DNA from: Rubeoparvulum massiliense
GTDB lineage: Bacteria > Bacillota > Bacilli > Rubeoparvulales > Rubeoparvulaceae
Reading direction: 5' to 3'
Assembly (NCBI RefSeq): GCF_001049895.1
Contig: NZ_CVPE01000006.1
Span: 1,014,503 to 1,078,502, forward strand
Length of the DNA: 64,000 nucleotides
Shown piece after piece: positions 37,517 through 48,118 of the stretch. How positions within the stretch are numbered: the stretch's first letter is position 1; the number at the start of each line of letters is the position of its first letter. The notes below the pieces were generated by a model that was not told where the DNA came from, did not search any database, and saw only the letters and a program-made list of their open reading frames with translations. The position numbers and the translations under genes are program-made.

Positions 37517-38629
37517 CTATCTCTTCGGTAATAGCTTCATCATTTCCAGATAAAAGCGTTGACTTGCATCGGGAATTCCTAGCTTTTTGGCTGCAATACT
37601 CATGGTCTCCATACATGTAGGGTTATTCATAATTTGTAACACTGTATCAAAAAGCAATGTCCCAGTCAAATGTGGCTCTAGAATCATGATGGAAGCACCT
37701 GCTTCTTCAAGCCACACAGCATTCTTCTCCTGATGATTATTCGTAACGTAAGGGGACGGGATCAAAATACTTGGGATTCCAAGTGCAGTAATCTCAGCAA
37801 TGGTTGATGCACCTGCACGATTTATGATACAAGAGGTACGGGCAAGTAGTTCAGGCATCTGATAAATATAAGGAAGGATGGTGAGATTCTCTGGAATCGT
37901 AAGCTGTTCATCCTTGATCAATTTTTCTACCATGGAATAGTTAGCATCGCCTGTTTGTAAGATAAAATGAAGATCAGGATGCATTACCATATAGGGAATC
38001 ATCTGAACAGCAGCCTCATTGATTGGTCTCGCACCACGACTTCCACCTACAATAAGCACAATACGACGCTCTGGGGGAATTGGTATATTCAATTCTTCCT
38101 TGCCCTCACTATTCTGAACAGAGACCACTTCTGAAGCTCTAGGATTGCCAGTTAAGACTACCTTTTTCTTTGGAAAATACCCACGGACTCCCTCAAGACT
38201 AATGGCAATCCGATCCACATACCGTGCTAGAAAGCGATTGGTTACCCCTGGTATTACATTCTGCTCATGAATCATCGTAGGAATTCCCAAACGATGGGCA
38301 GCATAAACAACGGGACCGCAAACATATCCGCCTGTTCCAACAACAACATCTGGCTGAAACTCTCGCAGCATCTTTTTCGCCAGATACGTTGACTTGATGA
38401 ACTGCTGAATCACTTTGAGATTTTCCAGTGTCAGCTTTCTTTTAAATCCTGATATCTCAATACTTTTAAATGGAATTCCAGCCTTTGGTACCAATTCGCT
38501 TTCAAGGCCTTTGGCAGTTCCAATAAAAAGAAACTGTGAATCAGGTTCCTGTCGCTGTACTTCTTTTAATATCGCTAAGGCTGGATAAATATGACCACCA
38601 GTTCCTCCACCAGATAATACGATCTTCAT
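37517..38629 (-). CDS. murG: UDP-GlcNAc:lipid I N-acetylglucosaminyltransferase
   Basis: Peripheral GT-B enzyme that turns lipid I into lipid II. N-terminal GGGTGGHIYPALA near residue 8, VVGTGGYVCGP near 98, and the UDP-GlcNAc site GGSRGARPINEA near 187 and RAGASTIAEI near 268 are intact. The start is likely the ATG at 38629 (MKIVLSGGG); another ATG lies two codons upstream. Between spoVE and murB, as in B. subtilis. Confidence 0.96.
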   Translation of the reverse strand: MKIVLSGGGTGGHIYPALAILKEVQRQEPDSQFLFIGTAKGLESELVPKAGIPFKSIEISGFKRKLTLENLKVIQQFIKSTYLAKKMLREFQPDVVVGTGGYVCGPVVYAAHRLGIPTMIHEQNVIPGVTNRFLARYVDRIAISLEGVRGYFPKKKVVLTGNPRASEVVSVQNSEGKEELNIPIPPERRIVLIVGGSRGARPINEAAVQMIPYMVMHPDLHFILQTGDANYSMVEKLIKDEQLTIPENLTILPYIYQMPELLARTSCIINRAGASTIAEITALGIPSILIPSPYVTNNHQEKNAVWLEEAGASIMILEPHLTGTLLFDTVLQIMNNPTCMETMSIAAKKLGIPDASQRFYLEMMKLLPKR

Positions 38630-38697
38630 TTTCATACCCCAATCTGAAGCAGATCTTCTTTATTCATTCTAAGATATTGACTACATTGATTAAATAG

Positions 38698-39807
38698 CTA
38701 AAGTCGAGAAAATCGCGAAATGTTTAGCAAAACTCCAAGGGATAAAAGAATCAACGTCAGCGATGAGCCACCGTAACTAATGAGTGGTAGTGTAATACCT
38801 GTTACAGGAAACATTCCTGAGACAACCCCAAGATTGATTACAACTTGAATCGCAATCAAGCCTACAATACCTGCTGCCAAAAAGCTACCAAATCGGTCTG
38901 GTGCAGCAAAGGCAATGGAAATTCCCCGCCATAAAACAATCATAAAAAGTCCGAGTACTGTAGCAACTCCAATAAAGCCTAATTCCTCTGCAAGGATGGA
39001 GAAAATAAAATCATTATACGGTTCAGGTAGATAGGAAAACTTTTGCCTACTCATCCCTAATCCAAGACCTGTAAAGCCTCCTGGCCCAATAGCATACAAG
39101 GATTGAATTAAATGATAGCCACTGCCCAATGGATCTTGCCACGGATCTAAAAAGGCCAAAATTCGGGCAATTCGATAGGGAGCCGCTAGAACCAAGGCCA
39201 CAAAACCTACGATGCCTAGCAAGGCCAAACCAAAAAGATGTGCAAGACGTGCCCCAGCGATGTAGATAAGGACAAGCACTGTTCCCATCATCACCGTTCC
39301 TGTTCCAAGATCAGGCTGCATCATAATCAAAGCAAAAGCGCTTCCTGATAAGAGCAACAGGGGTAAGACACCCTTCCGGAAGTGGATAATTCGTTCCCCG
39401 TAATCGGAGAGCCAACGTGAGATAAATAAAATCATCGCTAGCTTCATAAACTCAGAAGGTTGTATGGAAAAAGCACCGATCCCTAACCAACTACGAGCCC
39501 CACCCCGCTGTAATCCTACACCGGGAATTAACACAAGTAGAAGTAAAACAAAACAGATAATAAGAAGCAGTTGGGACCAGCGTTGCCAACGCCAATAATC
39601 TACTTTCATGACTACAAACATGAGGAATAGTCCAATTCCTGCAAAGAGCAGTTGCCTTTTTACATAGAAAAGCCCATCGCCAAATGTTTCTTGAGCGATA
39701 ACAGCACTTGAACTATATACCATCACCACACCCACTGCTAGCAAAGCACAGGTGGCAATAAGCAATAGTAAATCAGGGGGTCGTACCGTTTTGGCCACAG
39801 TGGACAC
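38698..39807 (-). CDS. spoVE: SEDS glycosyltransferase SpoVE (FtsW/RodA family)
   Basis: Polytopic lipid II polymerase of the SEDS family with about 10 membrane segments. Conserved features: GARSWLGIGAFSIQPSEFMKLA near residue 103, the catalytic Asp region MQPDLGTG near 168, and NDFIFSILAEELGF near 255. Location between murD and murG, with spoVD in the same cluster, identifies SpoVE, the spore cortex enzyme, rather than vegetative FtsW; the sequence alone does not exclude a division role. Confidence 0.9.
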   Translation of the reverse strand: MSTVAKTVRPPDLLLLIATCALLAVGVVMVYSSSAVIAQETFGDGLFYVKRQLLFAGIGLFLMFVVMKVDYWRWQRWSQLLLIICFVLLLLVLIPGVGLQRGGARSWLGIGAFSIQPSEFMKLAMILFISRWLSDYGERIIHFRKGVLPLLLLSGSAFALIMMQPDLGTGTVMMGTVLVLIYIAGARLAHLFGLALLGIVGFVALVLAAPYRIARILAFLDPWQDPLGSGYHLIQSLYAIGPGGFTGLGLGMSRQKFSYLPEPYNDFIFSILAEELGFIGVATVLGLFMIVLWRGISIAFAAPDRFGSFLAAGIVGLIAIQVVINLGVVSGMFPVTGITLPLISYGGSSLTLILLSLGVLLNISRFSRL

Positions 39808-39846
39808 TCCAATCTGTAATAAGTCCTGTCTTAGTAGACAGGCTTA

Positions 39847-41217
39847 TTACAGGTTATGCACGGCCTCCTTGAAAATATGCCCTCTTTCTTCAAAGCATGA
39901 ATACATATCCCAGCTCGCACAGGCAGGAGATAGTAGAACCACATCACCTTTATTTGCAAGCTTGGCACTTGCTGTAACCGCTGCTTTCACATCATTCACC
40001 TGAATAATCGTAGGAATCTGCGCAGACTCTCCGAATTCTTTAAAACGTTCTGCCGTCTGACCATAGACAACCATGGCCCGAACATGCTGAAGATAAGGGC
40101 GTAATCCCTCAAAGGAGTGACCGCGATCTAAGCCACCTGCAATCCAGATAAGCGGTTCATCAAAAGCTGATACTGCTTGAATTGCTGCTTCTACATTGGT
40201 TGCCTTGGAGTCATTATAGTAACGAACATCTTGAAGGGTTCGAACATACTCAAGCCGATGTTCTACCCCTTGGAAATTTCGGAGAACTTGTTGAATCGCT
40301 TCTACCTTTCCTCCTGCTAGTAGTGTCATACAAATCGCAGCGAGGATATTGGCAATATTATGCATACCCTTCAGCTGAATCTCACTTTCCTCAATAATGG
40401 GGATGGGGACCTGCTTGGCGTATTTAAAATAGACCTTGCCATTCTTTAAATAGGCACCCTGTTCAACCTCTTCATAGGTATGAAAGAAGCAGACTTGTGA
40501 TGCCACTTGCTTTGCCAGCTTATATGAAATCTCCTGTTCACCATTGAAGATGGCCCAATCGGTGCTGGTTTGATTTTGAAAAAGCTTCATTTTCGCTGCG
40601 ATATAGGCTTCCTTAGTTTTATGAAAATCTAAGTGGGCATCAAAGATGTTGAGTAAAGCAGCAATATGTGGATAGAATTGGCTTGTCCCTTCCAGTTGAA
40701 AGCTACTCAATTCTGTAACTAACCAATCATTCCGTTGGCTCTCCATGGCAACAGAGGTGAGAACCGTTCCAATATTTCCTGCAACATGTACAGGTAATCC
40801 AGATTGAGCGAGCATCTCACCAACCAGTGTAGTTGTTGTTGTCTTCCCATTGGAACCTGTAATTCCAATGATCGATGACTCTGTCAGGCGACTGGCAAAT
40901 TCCACCTCGGTGATGATAGGAATACCATGTTCCTGGGCCCAACGAATAGGAGGAATATCATAAGGAATCCCTGGATTTTTCACAACCAGATCAAAAGGTT
41001 GCGCATAGACCTCCTCAGGATGACCACCGCAATGAACCTGAATCCCCATCTCTTCTAGAGCGGCAGCTTCAGGAACCTCTTCCCGTGGTTTCTTTTCGTT
41101 GACAATAACCTTAGCACCTAGTGAATGTAAAACTTGAGCAGCAACAAATCCGCTTTTCGCCATACCAAGCACTAGGATATGTTGGTTATGAAAAACCTTG
41201 CTTTTCTCTTCATTCAT
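39847..41217 (-). CDS. murD: UDP-N-acetylmuramoylalanine--D-glutamate ligase
   Basis: Cytosolic ligase that adds D-Glu. The ATP motif GITGSNGKTTTTTLV is near residue 113, substrate His in NIFDAHLDFHKT near 190, and YNDSKATN near 325 are the family motifs. The start is the ATG at 41217 (MNEEKSKVFHNQ), eight nt after GAGGTG and overlapping the mraY stop (ATGA); the frame continues inside mraY but is not used. 456 residues. Confidence 0.96.
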   Translation of the reverse strand: MNEEKSKVFHNQHILVLGMAKSGFVAAQVLHSLGAKVIVNEKKPREEVPEAAALEEMGIQVHCGGHPEEVYAQPFDLVVKNPGIPYDIPPIRWAQEHGIPIITEVEFASRLTESSIIGITGSNGKTTTTTLVGEMLAQSGLPVHVAGNIGTVLTSVAMESQRNDWLVTELSSFQLEGTSQFYPHIAALLNIFDAHLDFHKTKEAYIAAKMKLFQNQTSTDWAIFNGEQEISYKLAKQVASQVCFFHTYEEVEQGAYLKNGKVYFKYAKQVPIPIIEESEIQLKGMHNIANILAAICMTLLAGGKVEAIQQVLRNFQGVEHRLEYVRTLQDVRYYNDSKATNVEAAIQAVSAFDEPLIWIAGGLDRGHSFEGLRPYLQHVRAMVVYGQTAERFKEFGESAQIPTIIQVNDVKAAVTASAKLANKGDVVLLSPACASWDMYSCFEERGHIFKEAVHNL

Positions 41218-42176
41218 GCTGCATACACCTCGATATAGATTCCTAGAATGGCAAAGATGAGGGAGACGATCCAGAAGGTGATCACAACTCGCCATTCTGA
41301 CCAGCCAACCAACTCAAAATGATGATGAATGGGACTCATTCGGAAAACACGTTTCCCACGTAATTTGAACGATAAGACTTGAATGATTACGGATAACGTC
41401 TCAATAACATAGACTCCACCAAGAATAATCAAGAGTAACTCCGTTTTTGTCAAGACAGCAATTCCTGCCAACGCGCCACCCAAAGCAAGCGAACCCGTAT
41501 CCCCCATAAAGACTTTCGCAGGATGGCGATTGTATACTAAGAATCCTAAGACCGCACCGACGATCACAGCGCTATAGGTAGCAACATTCCATTCACTTAA
41601 TGCCCAAGCAATCACAGCATAAGCGCTGAAGGTAATCGCGCTGCTTCCTGCTAGTAAACCATCCAAGCCATCGTGGAGGTTCACAGCATTGGTAGTAGCA
41701 AGAAAGAGTATGATTAAAAATGGCAAATAGAACCAACCCAAATCCCATCCAATGTTGGTTCCTGGCAGATAGATTGAATGATCAAATGAACGTTGTAATA
41801 AACCATAATAAAAGATGAGGGCGATGACAAGCTGGCCAAATAATTTCTGCTTGGCAGTTAAGCCAAGATTGCGTTTTAATCCTACTTTAATAAAATCATC
41901 TAAAAAACCAATTAACCCATACCCGACGGTGACCACCAGTAACAGATAGAAGTCACTATTCTTGACGGCATAGAATAAGGTTGTTAGCAAAATCGAGGTT
42001 AAAAAGATCACACCACCCATGGTAGGTGTCCCCTGCTTTTTAAAGTGGGACTTGGGTCCTTCTTGACGAATACTTTGACCCACCTTTAAGCGACGTAACA
42101 AGGGGATATAAATAGGTCCCACCAAGAGAGCGATAATAAAAGCAGCAGCTGCACTTACCAGTAGTATCTGCTTCAT
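41214..42176 (-). CDS. mraY: Phospho-N-acetylmuramoyl-pentapeptide transferase
   Basis: Integral membrane enzyme (10 helices) that makes lipid I. Conserved GTPTMGG near residue 47, FLDDFIK near 92, the DGLDGL aspartates near 170 and MGDTGSLALGG near 225 are present, as is the C-terminal SPIHHHFE loop. In the NAVNLTDGLDGL motif Thr is replaced by His (NLHDGLDG), which is unusual. 320 residues. Overlaps murD. Confidence 0.96.
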   Translation of the reverse strand: MKQILLVSAAAAFIIALLVGPIYIPLLRRLKVGQSIRQEGPKSHFKKQGTPTMGGVIFLTSILLTTLFYAVKNSDFYLLLVVTVGYGLIGFLDDFIKVGLKRNLGLTAKQKLFGQLVIALIFYYGLLQRSFDHSIYLPGTNIGWDLGWFYLPFLIILFLATTNAVNLHDGLDGLLAGSSAITFSAYAVIAWALSEWNVATYSAVIVGAVLGFLVYNRHPAKVFMGDTGSLALGGALAGIAVLTKTELLLIILGGVYVIETLSVIIQVLSFKLRGKRVFRMSPIHHHFELVGWSEWRVVITFWIVSLIFAILGIYIEVYAA

Positions 42177-42223
42177 GCTACAACACTTCCTTCCACGAAA
42201 ACTTTGATCTCGCTGATTGTTCT

Positions 42224-43702
42224 CTACCGGTGGTAACGAAGATGAATCGCTTCAGCTGCTTCTTCACGGTCATCAAAATGATGACGTACCCCGTTAATCT
42301 CTTGATAAGTTTCATGGCCCTTCCCAGCAATTATCACAATATCGCCTGGCTCTGCTTGAGCAATAGCATATTGAATTGCGTCACGGCGGTTCTCAATCAC
42401 TTCATAGGTTGCATCAGGATCATTTTGAACACCTGTGAGCATATCCTGTAGGATGGCCTCAGGAACCTCTGTCCGTGGGTTATCTGACGTAAAAACTGAT
42501 AGATCAGCCAGCTGTGTAGATATTTGAGCCATTAAAGGACGTTTACTCCGATCACGGTCGCCCCCACAGCCACAGACTGAGATCAATCTGCCCTCCTTCA
42601 CTTCCTTCATGGTTTGTAATACATTCTGAAGTCCATCAGGAGTGTGGGCATAATCTACAATTACCCGGAATGGTTGGCCTGCTTCAACTCGTTCACAGCG
42701 GCCGGGCACCCCGTGGGCCTTTTCTAGACTGGCTTTAATCTGTTCTAAGGAGAGTCCTTCCAACAATGCAGCTGTAATCACTGCTAATGCATTATAAACA
42801 TTGAAGCGCCCCATTAGGTGAAGAGCAAATGGGGCAGAACCAGCAAAGCTCTCCACGATAAACTGTACGCCATCTGAGTTGAGTGTCACATTCGTCGCCC
42901 GAACATCTGCCTGTTCATGAATGGCATAGGTAAGAACTGGTGCTGCAGTTGCCTCTGCCATCAACTTTGATGCAGGATCGTCCCCATTAAGAATGGCAAC
43001 GGGTAGATTTTCTCCTTCATAAGCATTTCCAAGCTGAGCAAAGAGCAGGGATTTTGCATAGGCGTATGCTTCCTTCGTATGGTGATAATCCAGATGATCT
43101 TGCGTCAAATTGGTAAAAATAGCACTACGGAATTTACAGCCCCATACCCGTCCTTGGGTGAGGGCATGGGAGGAGACCTCCATCATGGCATAATCTGTTT
43201 TTTCCTTACGCATTAAAGCAAATGTTTCCTGAAGAGTAACAGGATCAGGGGTGGTATTATTCGTTGGAAAGCTTGTTGTCCCAACCTTCCGTTCAATGGT
43301 GCCGATCAGACCTGTTCGATAGCCAGCATCTTGAAAGATCTGCTCCAATAAATATGTCACTGTACTCTTTCCATTGGTTCCAGTAACCCCAATTAAACGC
43401 AAGTGCTGAGTAGGATGATCATAGAATCTATCTAAAAGAATGGCAAGTGCTCGTCTTGTATTACGTACATAGAGGGTAGGAACCGTAACCTCTACTGGTT
43501 GAGATGCAACAATGGCGACAGCTCCCTTAGCAACCGCTTCTTCAGCAAATTGATGCCCATCTACACGGTATCCTGGGATGCAGACAAATAATGTGCCAGG
43601 AACAACCTCGTTCGATTTATCAGTTATTTTTGTAATGGTACATTCATGATGATTTACCACTGTAATAAAGGGTAAACCATGAATGAGGGTAGATAAGTTC
43701 AC
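42224..43702 (-). CDS. murE: UDP-MurNAc-tripeptide synthetase (meso-diaminopimelate adding)
   Basis: Adds the third residue to the UDP-MurNAc dipeptide. The ATP motif GVTGTNGKSTVTYLL is near residue 107, the carbamylated Lys and substrate motifs follow, and SDNPRTE near 400 carries DNPR, the meso-diaminopimelate-specific sequence (Lys-adding enzymes differ). The start is GTG at 43702 (reads MNLSTLIHG), nine nt after GGGAGG; the frame reaches 43723 without a site. Placed between spoVD and mraY as in B. subtilis; murF is not in the window, as expected. Confidence 0.96.
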   Translation of the reverse strand: MNLSTLIHGLPFITVVNHHECTITKITDKSNEVVPGTLFVCIPGYRVDGHQFAEEAVAKGAVAIVASQPVEVTVPTLYVRNTRRALAILLDRFYDHPTQHLRLIGVTGTNGKSTVTYLLEQIFQDAGYRTGLIGTIERKVGTTSFPTNNTTPDPVTLQETFALMRKEKTDYAMMEVSSHALTQGRVWGCKFRSAIFTNLTQDHLDYHHTKEAYAYAKSLLFAQLGNAYEGENLPVAILNGDDPASKLMAEATAAPVLTYAIHEQADVRATNVTLNSDGVQFIVESFAGSAPFALHLMGRFNVYNALAVITAALLEGLSLEQIKASLEKAHGVPGRCERVEAGQPFRVIVDYAHTPDGLQNVLQTMKEVKEGRLISVCGCGGDRDRSKRPLMAQISTQLADLSVFTSDNPRTEVPEAILQDMLTGVQNDPDATYEVIENRRDAIQYAIAQAEPGDIVIIAGKGHETYQEINGVRHHFDDREEAAEAIHLRYHR

Positions 43703-43808
43703 GTCTCTCTTCCTCCCGATCACGATATTACGGCTACGATGGAATGAAAATCATCATTCAGTATTGACATTAGTTCATAAAAACAGTCAGAAACCGTACC
43801 AATTCATT

Positions 43809-45743
43809 CTAATTCTTCTCCTGCAGATTGTCACCTAGATATATGCGGATTCGCTTTCCCTCTTCTACTTTTGTTCCTGGGGCTGGTGACTGCATAATCA
43901 CCTGCTCACCATGGCCTGTAACCTCAATAGGGAGCTGAAAATAACTCTGCCGTAGTTCATCAATGGACATTCCCCGTAGATCAGGTACCTCATAGAGAAT
44001 GGGATCACCCCAGCGATATTGCTTGGGCAGCTGATTTTTCCGTGGTTCAACCTCCAGGTATTCTAAGACATCCTCCATGATTTTTTGAACCACCGGTGCT
44101 GAAACCACCGAGCCAAACTGAATACCACTAGGATTATCTACAGCTACATAGATGACTACAGCAGGTTCATCTGCAGGAGCAAACCCGATAAACGAAACGA
44201 TATGTTCATTGGCAAGATATCGCCCATTAGGTCCAACCTTCTGTGCTGTACCTGTCTTACCACCAACACGAAAACCATCGAGATAAGCTGCACGACCAGA
44301 GCCATTGGCTACCACGCTTTCCAATGCCTCACGTACCTTGGTACTAGTCTCCTCGGAGATGACTTGTTCTCCTTTAGGAACATTGATGATCTCTGTAACC
44401 TCATGAGATTCAGGATTCACCCACTGCTTTCCTACATGGGGTTGGACCAAGTATCCCCCATTAATAGCAGCTGAAATTGCTGCGACTTGTTGAATCGGTG
44501 TGACGGAAACACCTTGACCAAAGGAAGTGGTGGCTAACTCCACAGGCCCTACACGATCCAACTTAAAGAGAATACCTGTCCCCTCACCTGGCAAATCAAC
44601 GCCTGTCTTCTGACCAAACCCAAAACGTCGAATATAATCAAACAAGCGATCCTTTCCCAAGCGTTGGCCCATGGCGATAAATCCTGGATTGCAAGAGTTC
44701 TCTACAACTTGTAGATAGGACTGAGAACCATGTCCACCATGCTTCCAACAACGAATTCTTGCACCACCTACCATGGCATACCCCGGGTCAAAAAAGTGAT
44801 CACGATGAAGATCCACCTGACCTTCCTCGATCGCAGCAGCTAAAGTAATCACTTTAAAGGTTGAACCAGGCTCATAGGTTTTCCAAATCGGTAGATTGCG
44901 ATTGTAGATTTCGCTCTCGTACTCTCGATACTGCCCAGGATGATAGGTAGGACGTGAAGCCATACCCAATATTTCTCCATTACCTGGGTCCATTGCAATG
45001 GCCAAAATATTATCGGGTTGAAACTGCTGCACTGCTGAATCTAATTCTCGTTCAATGATCTTCTGAATATTGATATCGATGGTTAAATAGAGATCCTCTC
45101 CATCGCGCGGTGGAAGAAAGCGCTCACTCTGATTGGGCATCATTTTCCCTTTCGCATCCGCATAGAAGGAAATATATCCTCGGTTACCCACAAGACGTTG
45201 ATCGTATTGACGTTCAACCCCAGTCAACCCTTGATTATCAACACCTGTAAAGCCTAAAATATGTGCGGCTAGCTCACCATGGGGATAATAACGTTGACTA
45301 TCCTCCACAATGAGGACACCTGGTAGCTGTAGTGCTCCAATTGCCTGTGCTTTCTCCTCCGAAATTCTTCTACCTTCCGGTGCGATCCAAACCAATAACT
45401 GTCGTTTGCGTACAAGCTTATCTATCTTGTCTCGATCAATTTCGAGAATGTGAGCAAGCTGAAAAGCTGTTTCATCCTTATCGACAATTTGCGAGGGAAT
45501 TAACATCACTGAAGGTACACTTACATTGTAGGCTAATACATGTCCATTCCGATCCAAGATCTGTCCCCGTTTTGCATCGAATGGAACATCCCGAGTCCAA
45601 AGATTTTCCGCTTTATCCATCAATTCTTGCCCTGCGAATAATTGAACATATGCAAAACGAGCTAATAATAAAAAGTAGAGCAATATACTGAAAAACAGTG
45701 TGATTGCAAGCCGCTTACGTATTGTTACATTGGAGTTTTTCAT
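43809..45743 (-). CDS. spoVD: Sporulation-specific class B penicillin-binding protein SpoVD
   Basis: Transpeptidase for the spore cortex, partner of SpoVE. One N-terminal membrane helix (about 10-32), a dimerisation region, and the transpeptidase domain with STFK near residue 298, SCN near 355 and KTGTAQK near 498. One PASTA domain is at the C-terminus (about 582-640). 644 residues. GAGGTG precedes the ATG by seven nt. It follows pbpB; the intergenic region may hold a SigE promoter, but no convincing match was seen. Confidence 0.95.
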   Translation of the reverse strand: MKNSNVTIRKRLAITLFFSILLYFLLLARFAYVQLFAGQELMDKAENLWTRDVPFDAKRGQILDRNGHVLAYNVSVPSVMLIPSQIVDKDETAFQLAHILEIDRDKIDKLVRKRQLLVWIAPEGRRISEEKAQAIGALQLPGVLIVEDSQRYYPHGELAAHILGFTGVDNQGLTGVERQYDQRLVGNRGYISFYADAKGKMMPNQSERFLPPRDGEDLYLTIDINIQKIIERELDSAVQQFQPDNILAIAMDPGNGEILGMASRPTYHPGQYREYESEIYNRNLPIWKTYEPGSTFKVITLAAAIEEGQVDLHRDHFFDPGYAMVGGARIRCWKHGGHGSQSYLQVVENSCNPGFIAMGQRLGKDRLFDYIRRFGFGQKTGVDLPGEGTGILFKLDRVGPVELATTSFGQGVSVTPIQQVAAISAAINGGYLVQPHVGKQWVNPESHEVTEIINVPKGEQVISEETSTKVREALESVVANGSGRAAYLDGFRVGGKTGTAQKVGPNGRYLANEHIVSFIGFAPADEPAVVIYVAVDNPSGIQFGSVVSAPVVQKIMEDVLEYLEVEPRKNQLPKQYRWGDPILYEVPDLRGMSIDELRQSYFQLPIEVTGHGEQVIMQSPAPGTKVEEGKRIRIYLGDNLQEKN

Positions 45744-45850
45744 CCTGAGTCACCTCGCCATCTACTTGCTTTCACCTTTATTCAGGCGAGGTTTTGTTTA
45801 GAACAAGCTATCTCCTCTAATGCTGAGATAATCTAGTATTACCAGTATGC

Positions 45851-48118
45851 TTACTCAAAAGGAATTGTCCCTGTTTCCCGTTGCCCCCCTTTTCCTTCGT
45901 TGGAATCCTGTGATTCCTGTTCTGAATTACCCTCCTGCTGTTGTTGCTCAGATATATCCTCTATCTCTTCATCTCTTCCCTGGCCTGGAACGGGACCAGA
46001 AAGAGGCTGTAAACGGAAATGAATCACCTGGTCGCTAGCAATTTTTACTCCAGGCTCAATGGATTGAGCAATGACATAGCCTTGACCATCCGTTTGTGCT
46101 TGAATTCCTAATAATGAGGTATACTCCATCACCTCACGCAATGAAGTCCCTGTAAAATCAGGGATCGGAATTTCCTCTGGCTTTTGTACCAATAAATAAA
46201 TGGTCTGCTCATTGGTCACCACCGTATTGGGGCGAGGGTATTGCTGAATGATCGTGTCCCCCGTACCCACAACCTCCACATTTTTCCCCTGCTCTAATAG
46301 CATCTTCTTTGTAGGAAGGACCTGCTCACCTTCAAAGCTAGGTAATTGATAGGATTGTGCCTGATTAGATACAACCACCATTTCAGAATTAGGTGCTACA
46401 TTGAGATACTGTAAGCTACTCTGCATCACTGATGTAAAAATTGGGGCAAGCACCTTACTACCGATATAAGGAAATTCCAATTGTGGTTCATCTACAACAA
46501 CATAGACCAATAATTGTGGATCATCCTTTGGTGCGTATCCGATAAAGGAGACAATATGCTTGGTATTTGAATAACGGCCATTTTCAATTTTTTGAGCTGT
46601 CCCTGTTTTTCCTGCTACCTCATAGCCAGGGATTTCATATTTTCTCGCCGTGCCATGTTCACTGGTTACGGTAGATACAAGATATTCCGTCACCTGTTTA
46701 GCTGTTTCTTCTGAGATAACACGATGGATCTCCTCACGCTGGCTTTGATAGAGTACAGCGCCAGTATCCTCGTCAATAATCTCCTTCACAATATGAGGTT
46801 TTAGAAGAGTACCTCCATTGGCAACTGCACTTACAGCAGTGACCATCTGGATCGCGGTGACATTGATCCCTTGTCCAAATGAAATATTAGCTAACTCAAT
46901 GGGTACAACATGGGCAATATCTTTGGCGACACCGCCAGCCGCTTCCCCAGAAACTTCTATACCAGTTTGTTTCATAAATCCAAACCGTTCAATATATTGA
47001 AAGAGTCGTTCCTTCTGTAATCTTTCATAGCCAAGAATAGCAAAGGCAACGTTACTAGAACGTTGTACCCCTTCAAGAAAGGTGAGTTCTCCCCAATGGG
47101 TATTTACGTCAGGAACGATCCCACCTGGAACCTTTAACCTTCCAGATTGATAGCGTTCCTCCGGATTAAAGAGTCCTTCTTCTACAGCAGCTGAAAGGGT
47201 CACAATCTTAAAGGTTGATCCCGGCTCAAACGGGGCACCAACGGAGTAATTTACATAGTTGCTAATCCCCTTCCAATACTCTGACGGATTAAAATGTGGG
47301 CGATTCGCCATGGCTAATATCTCCATGTTGTTTGGGTCGACAACAAGAACACTCATCCGATTGGGATGAAACTCCCTTTCCGCTTCATCCAATGCTTTCT
47401 CCACATATTGTTGGATTCTTTCATCAATCGTTAGAATGATTTTTTTACCGTTTTCTGGTTTTTCTAAAGAAGCTTTGGTAGCAGCCAACTGGTACCCTCG
47501 CTTATCCTTCGTAAAGAGTTGGAATCCCGCTTTCCCTTCCAATTGTACATTGAAGTCTTTTTCAATTCCCATCACCGGCTCATTATCGAGGTTCACATAG
47601 CCTAGTACATGGGAGGCAAATGATCCATTGGGATAGAAGCGCTTGGTGGTCTTCACTAATTCGATGCCAGGCAACTCAAGTGCCATAACCTGTTGGGCCA
47701 CATCCTGCGTAATCTTATAACCACCTGGACGAAGCTCTACTTGGTAAACCCCGTCCTTACTCAATAATTTATTAAGTTGATCCACATCCATCTTAAGAAT
47801 GGGAGCTAGCTTCACTGCCGTTCCCAGCTTATCCTCAACATAGGAGTCTGCTTTCGAATTGAGTACAGCTACCACATTATACGCCCGCCCCTCATAGGCA
47901 AAAGGCTTACCATTCCGATCAGTGATAGTTCCTCTCTGTGGTTCCAGTACAGAGGAGCTACGCCAATATTTTACCGCCTGCTCCTGTAGCCACTCCGCAT
48001 CTACTACTTGAAGGGTAAAAGACTTAAACATTAGCAAAAAAAATAGGAGCGTGACAATAAGTCCAATGCCCATCGCTCGAACTTTTGTCTTCCTCCGAAA
48101 TTGACTCATCTCACTCAT
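45851..48118 (-). CDS. pbpB: Division class B penicillin-binding protein PBP2B
   Basis: Septal transpeptidase. N-terminal helix (about 17-38), then the dimerisation domain, and the catalytic domain with STFK near 311, SSN near 370 and KTGTAQK near 525. Two PASTA domains follow (about 600-720), and then an acidic, Gln/Glu/Ser-rich tail of about 40 residues, probably outside the cell and flexible. The start is the ATG at 48118 overlapping the ftsL stop by 8 nt; an ATG nine nt later (48109) is an alternative. In the normal place between ftsL and spoVD. Confidence 0.95.
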   Translation of the reverse strand: MSEMSQFRRKTKVRAMGIGLIVTLLFFLLMFKSFTLQVVDAEWLQEQAVKYWRSSSVLEPQRGTITDRNGKPFAYEGRAYNVVAVLNSKADSYVEDKLGTAVKLAPILKMDVDQLNKLLSKDGVYQVELRPGGYKITQDVAQQVMALELPGIELVKTTKRFYPNGSFASHVLGYVNLDNEPVMGIEKDFNVQLEGKAGFQLFTKDKRGYQLAATKASLEKPENGKKIILTIDERIQQYVEKALDEAEREFHPNRMSVLVVDPNNMEILAMANRPHFNPSEYWKGISNYVNYSVGAPFEPGSTFKIVTLSAAVEEGLFNPEERYQSGRLKVPGGIVPDVNTHWGELTFLEGVQRSSNVAFAILGYERLQKERLFQYIERFGFMKQTGIEVSGEAAGGVAKDIAHVVPIELANISFGQGINVTAIQMVTAVSAVANGGTLLKPHIVKEIIDEDTGAVLYQSQREEIHRVISEETAKQVTEYLVSTVTSEHGTARKYEIPGYEVAGKTGTAQKIENGRYSNTKHIVSFIGYAPKDDPQLLVYVVVDEPQLEFPYIGSKVLAPIFTSVMQSSLQYLNVAPNSEMVVVSNQAQSYQLPSFEGEQVLPTKKMLLEQGKNVEVVGTGDTIIQQYPRPNTVVTNEQTIYLLVQKPEEIPIPDFTGTSLREVMEYTSLLGIQAQTDGQGYVIAQSIEPGVKIASDQVIHFRLQPLSGPVPGQGRDEEIEDISEQQQQEGNSEQESQDSNEGKGGQRETGTIPFE

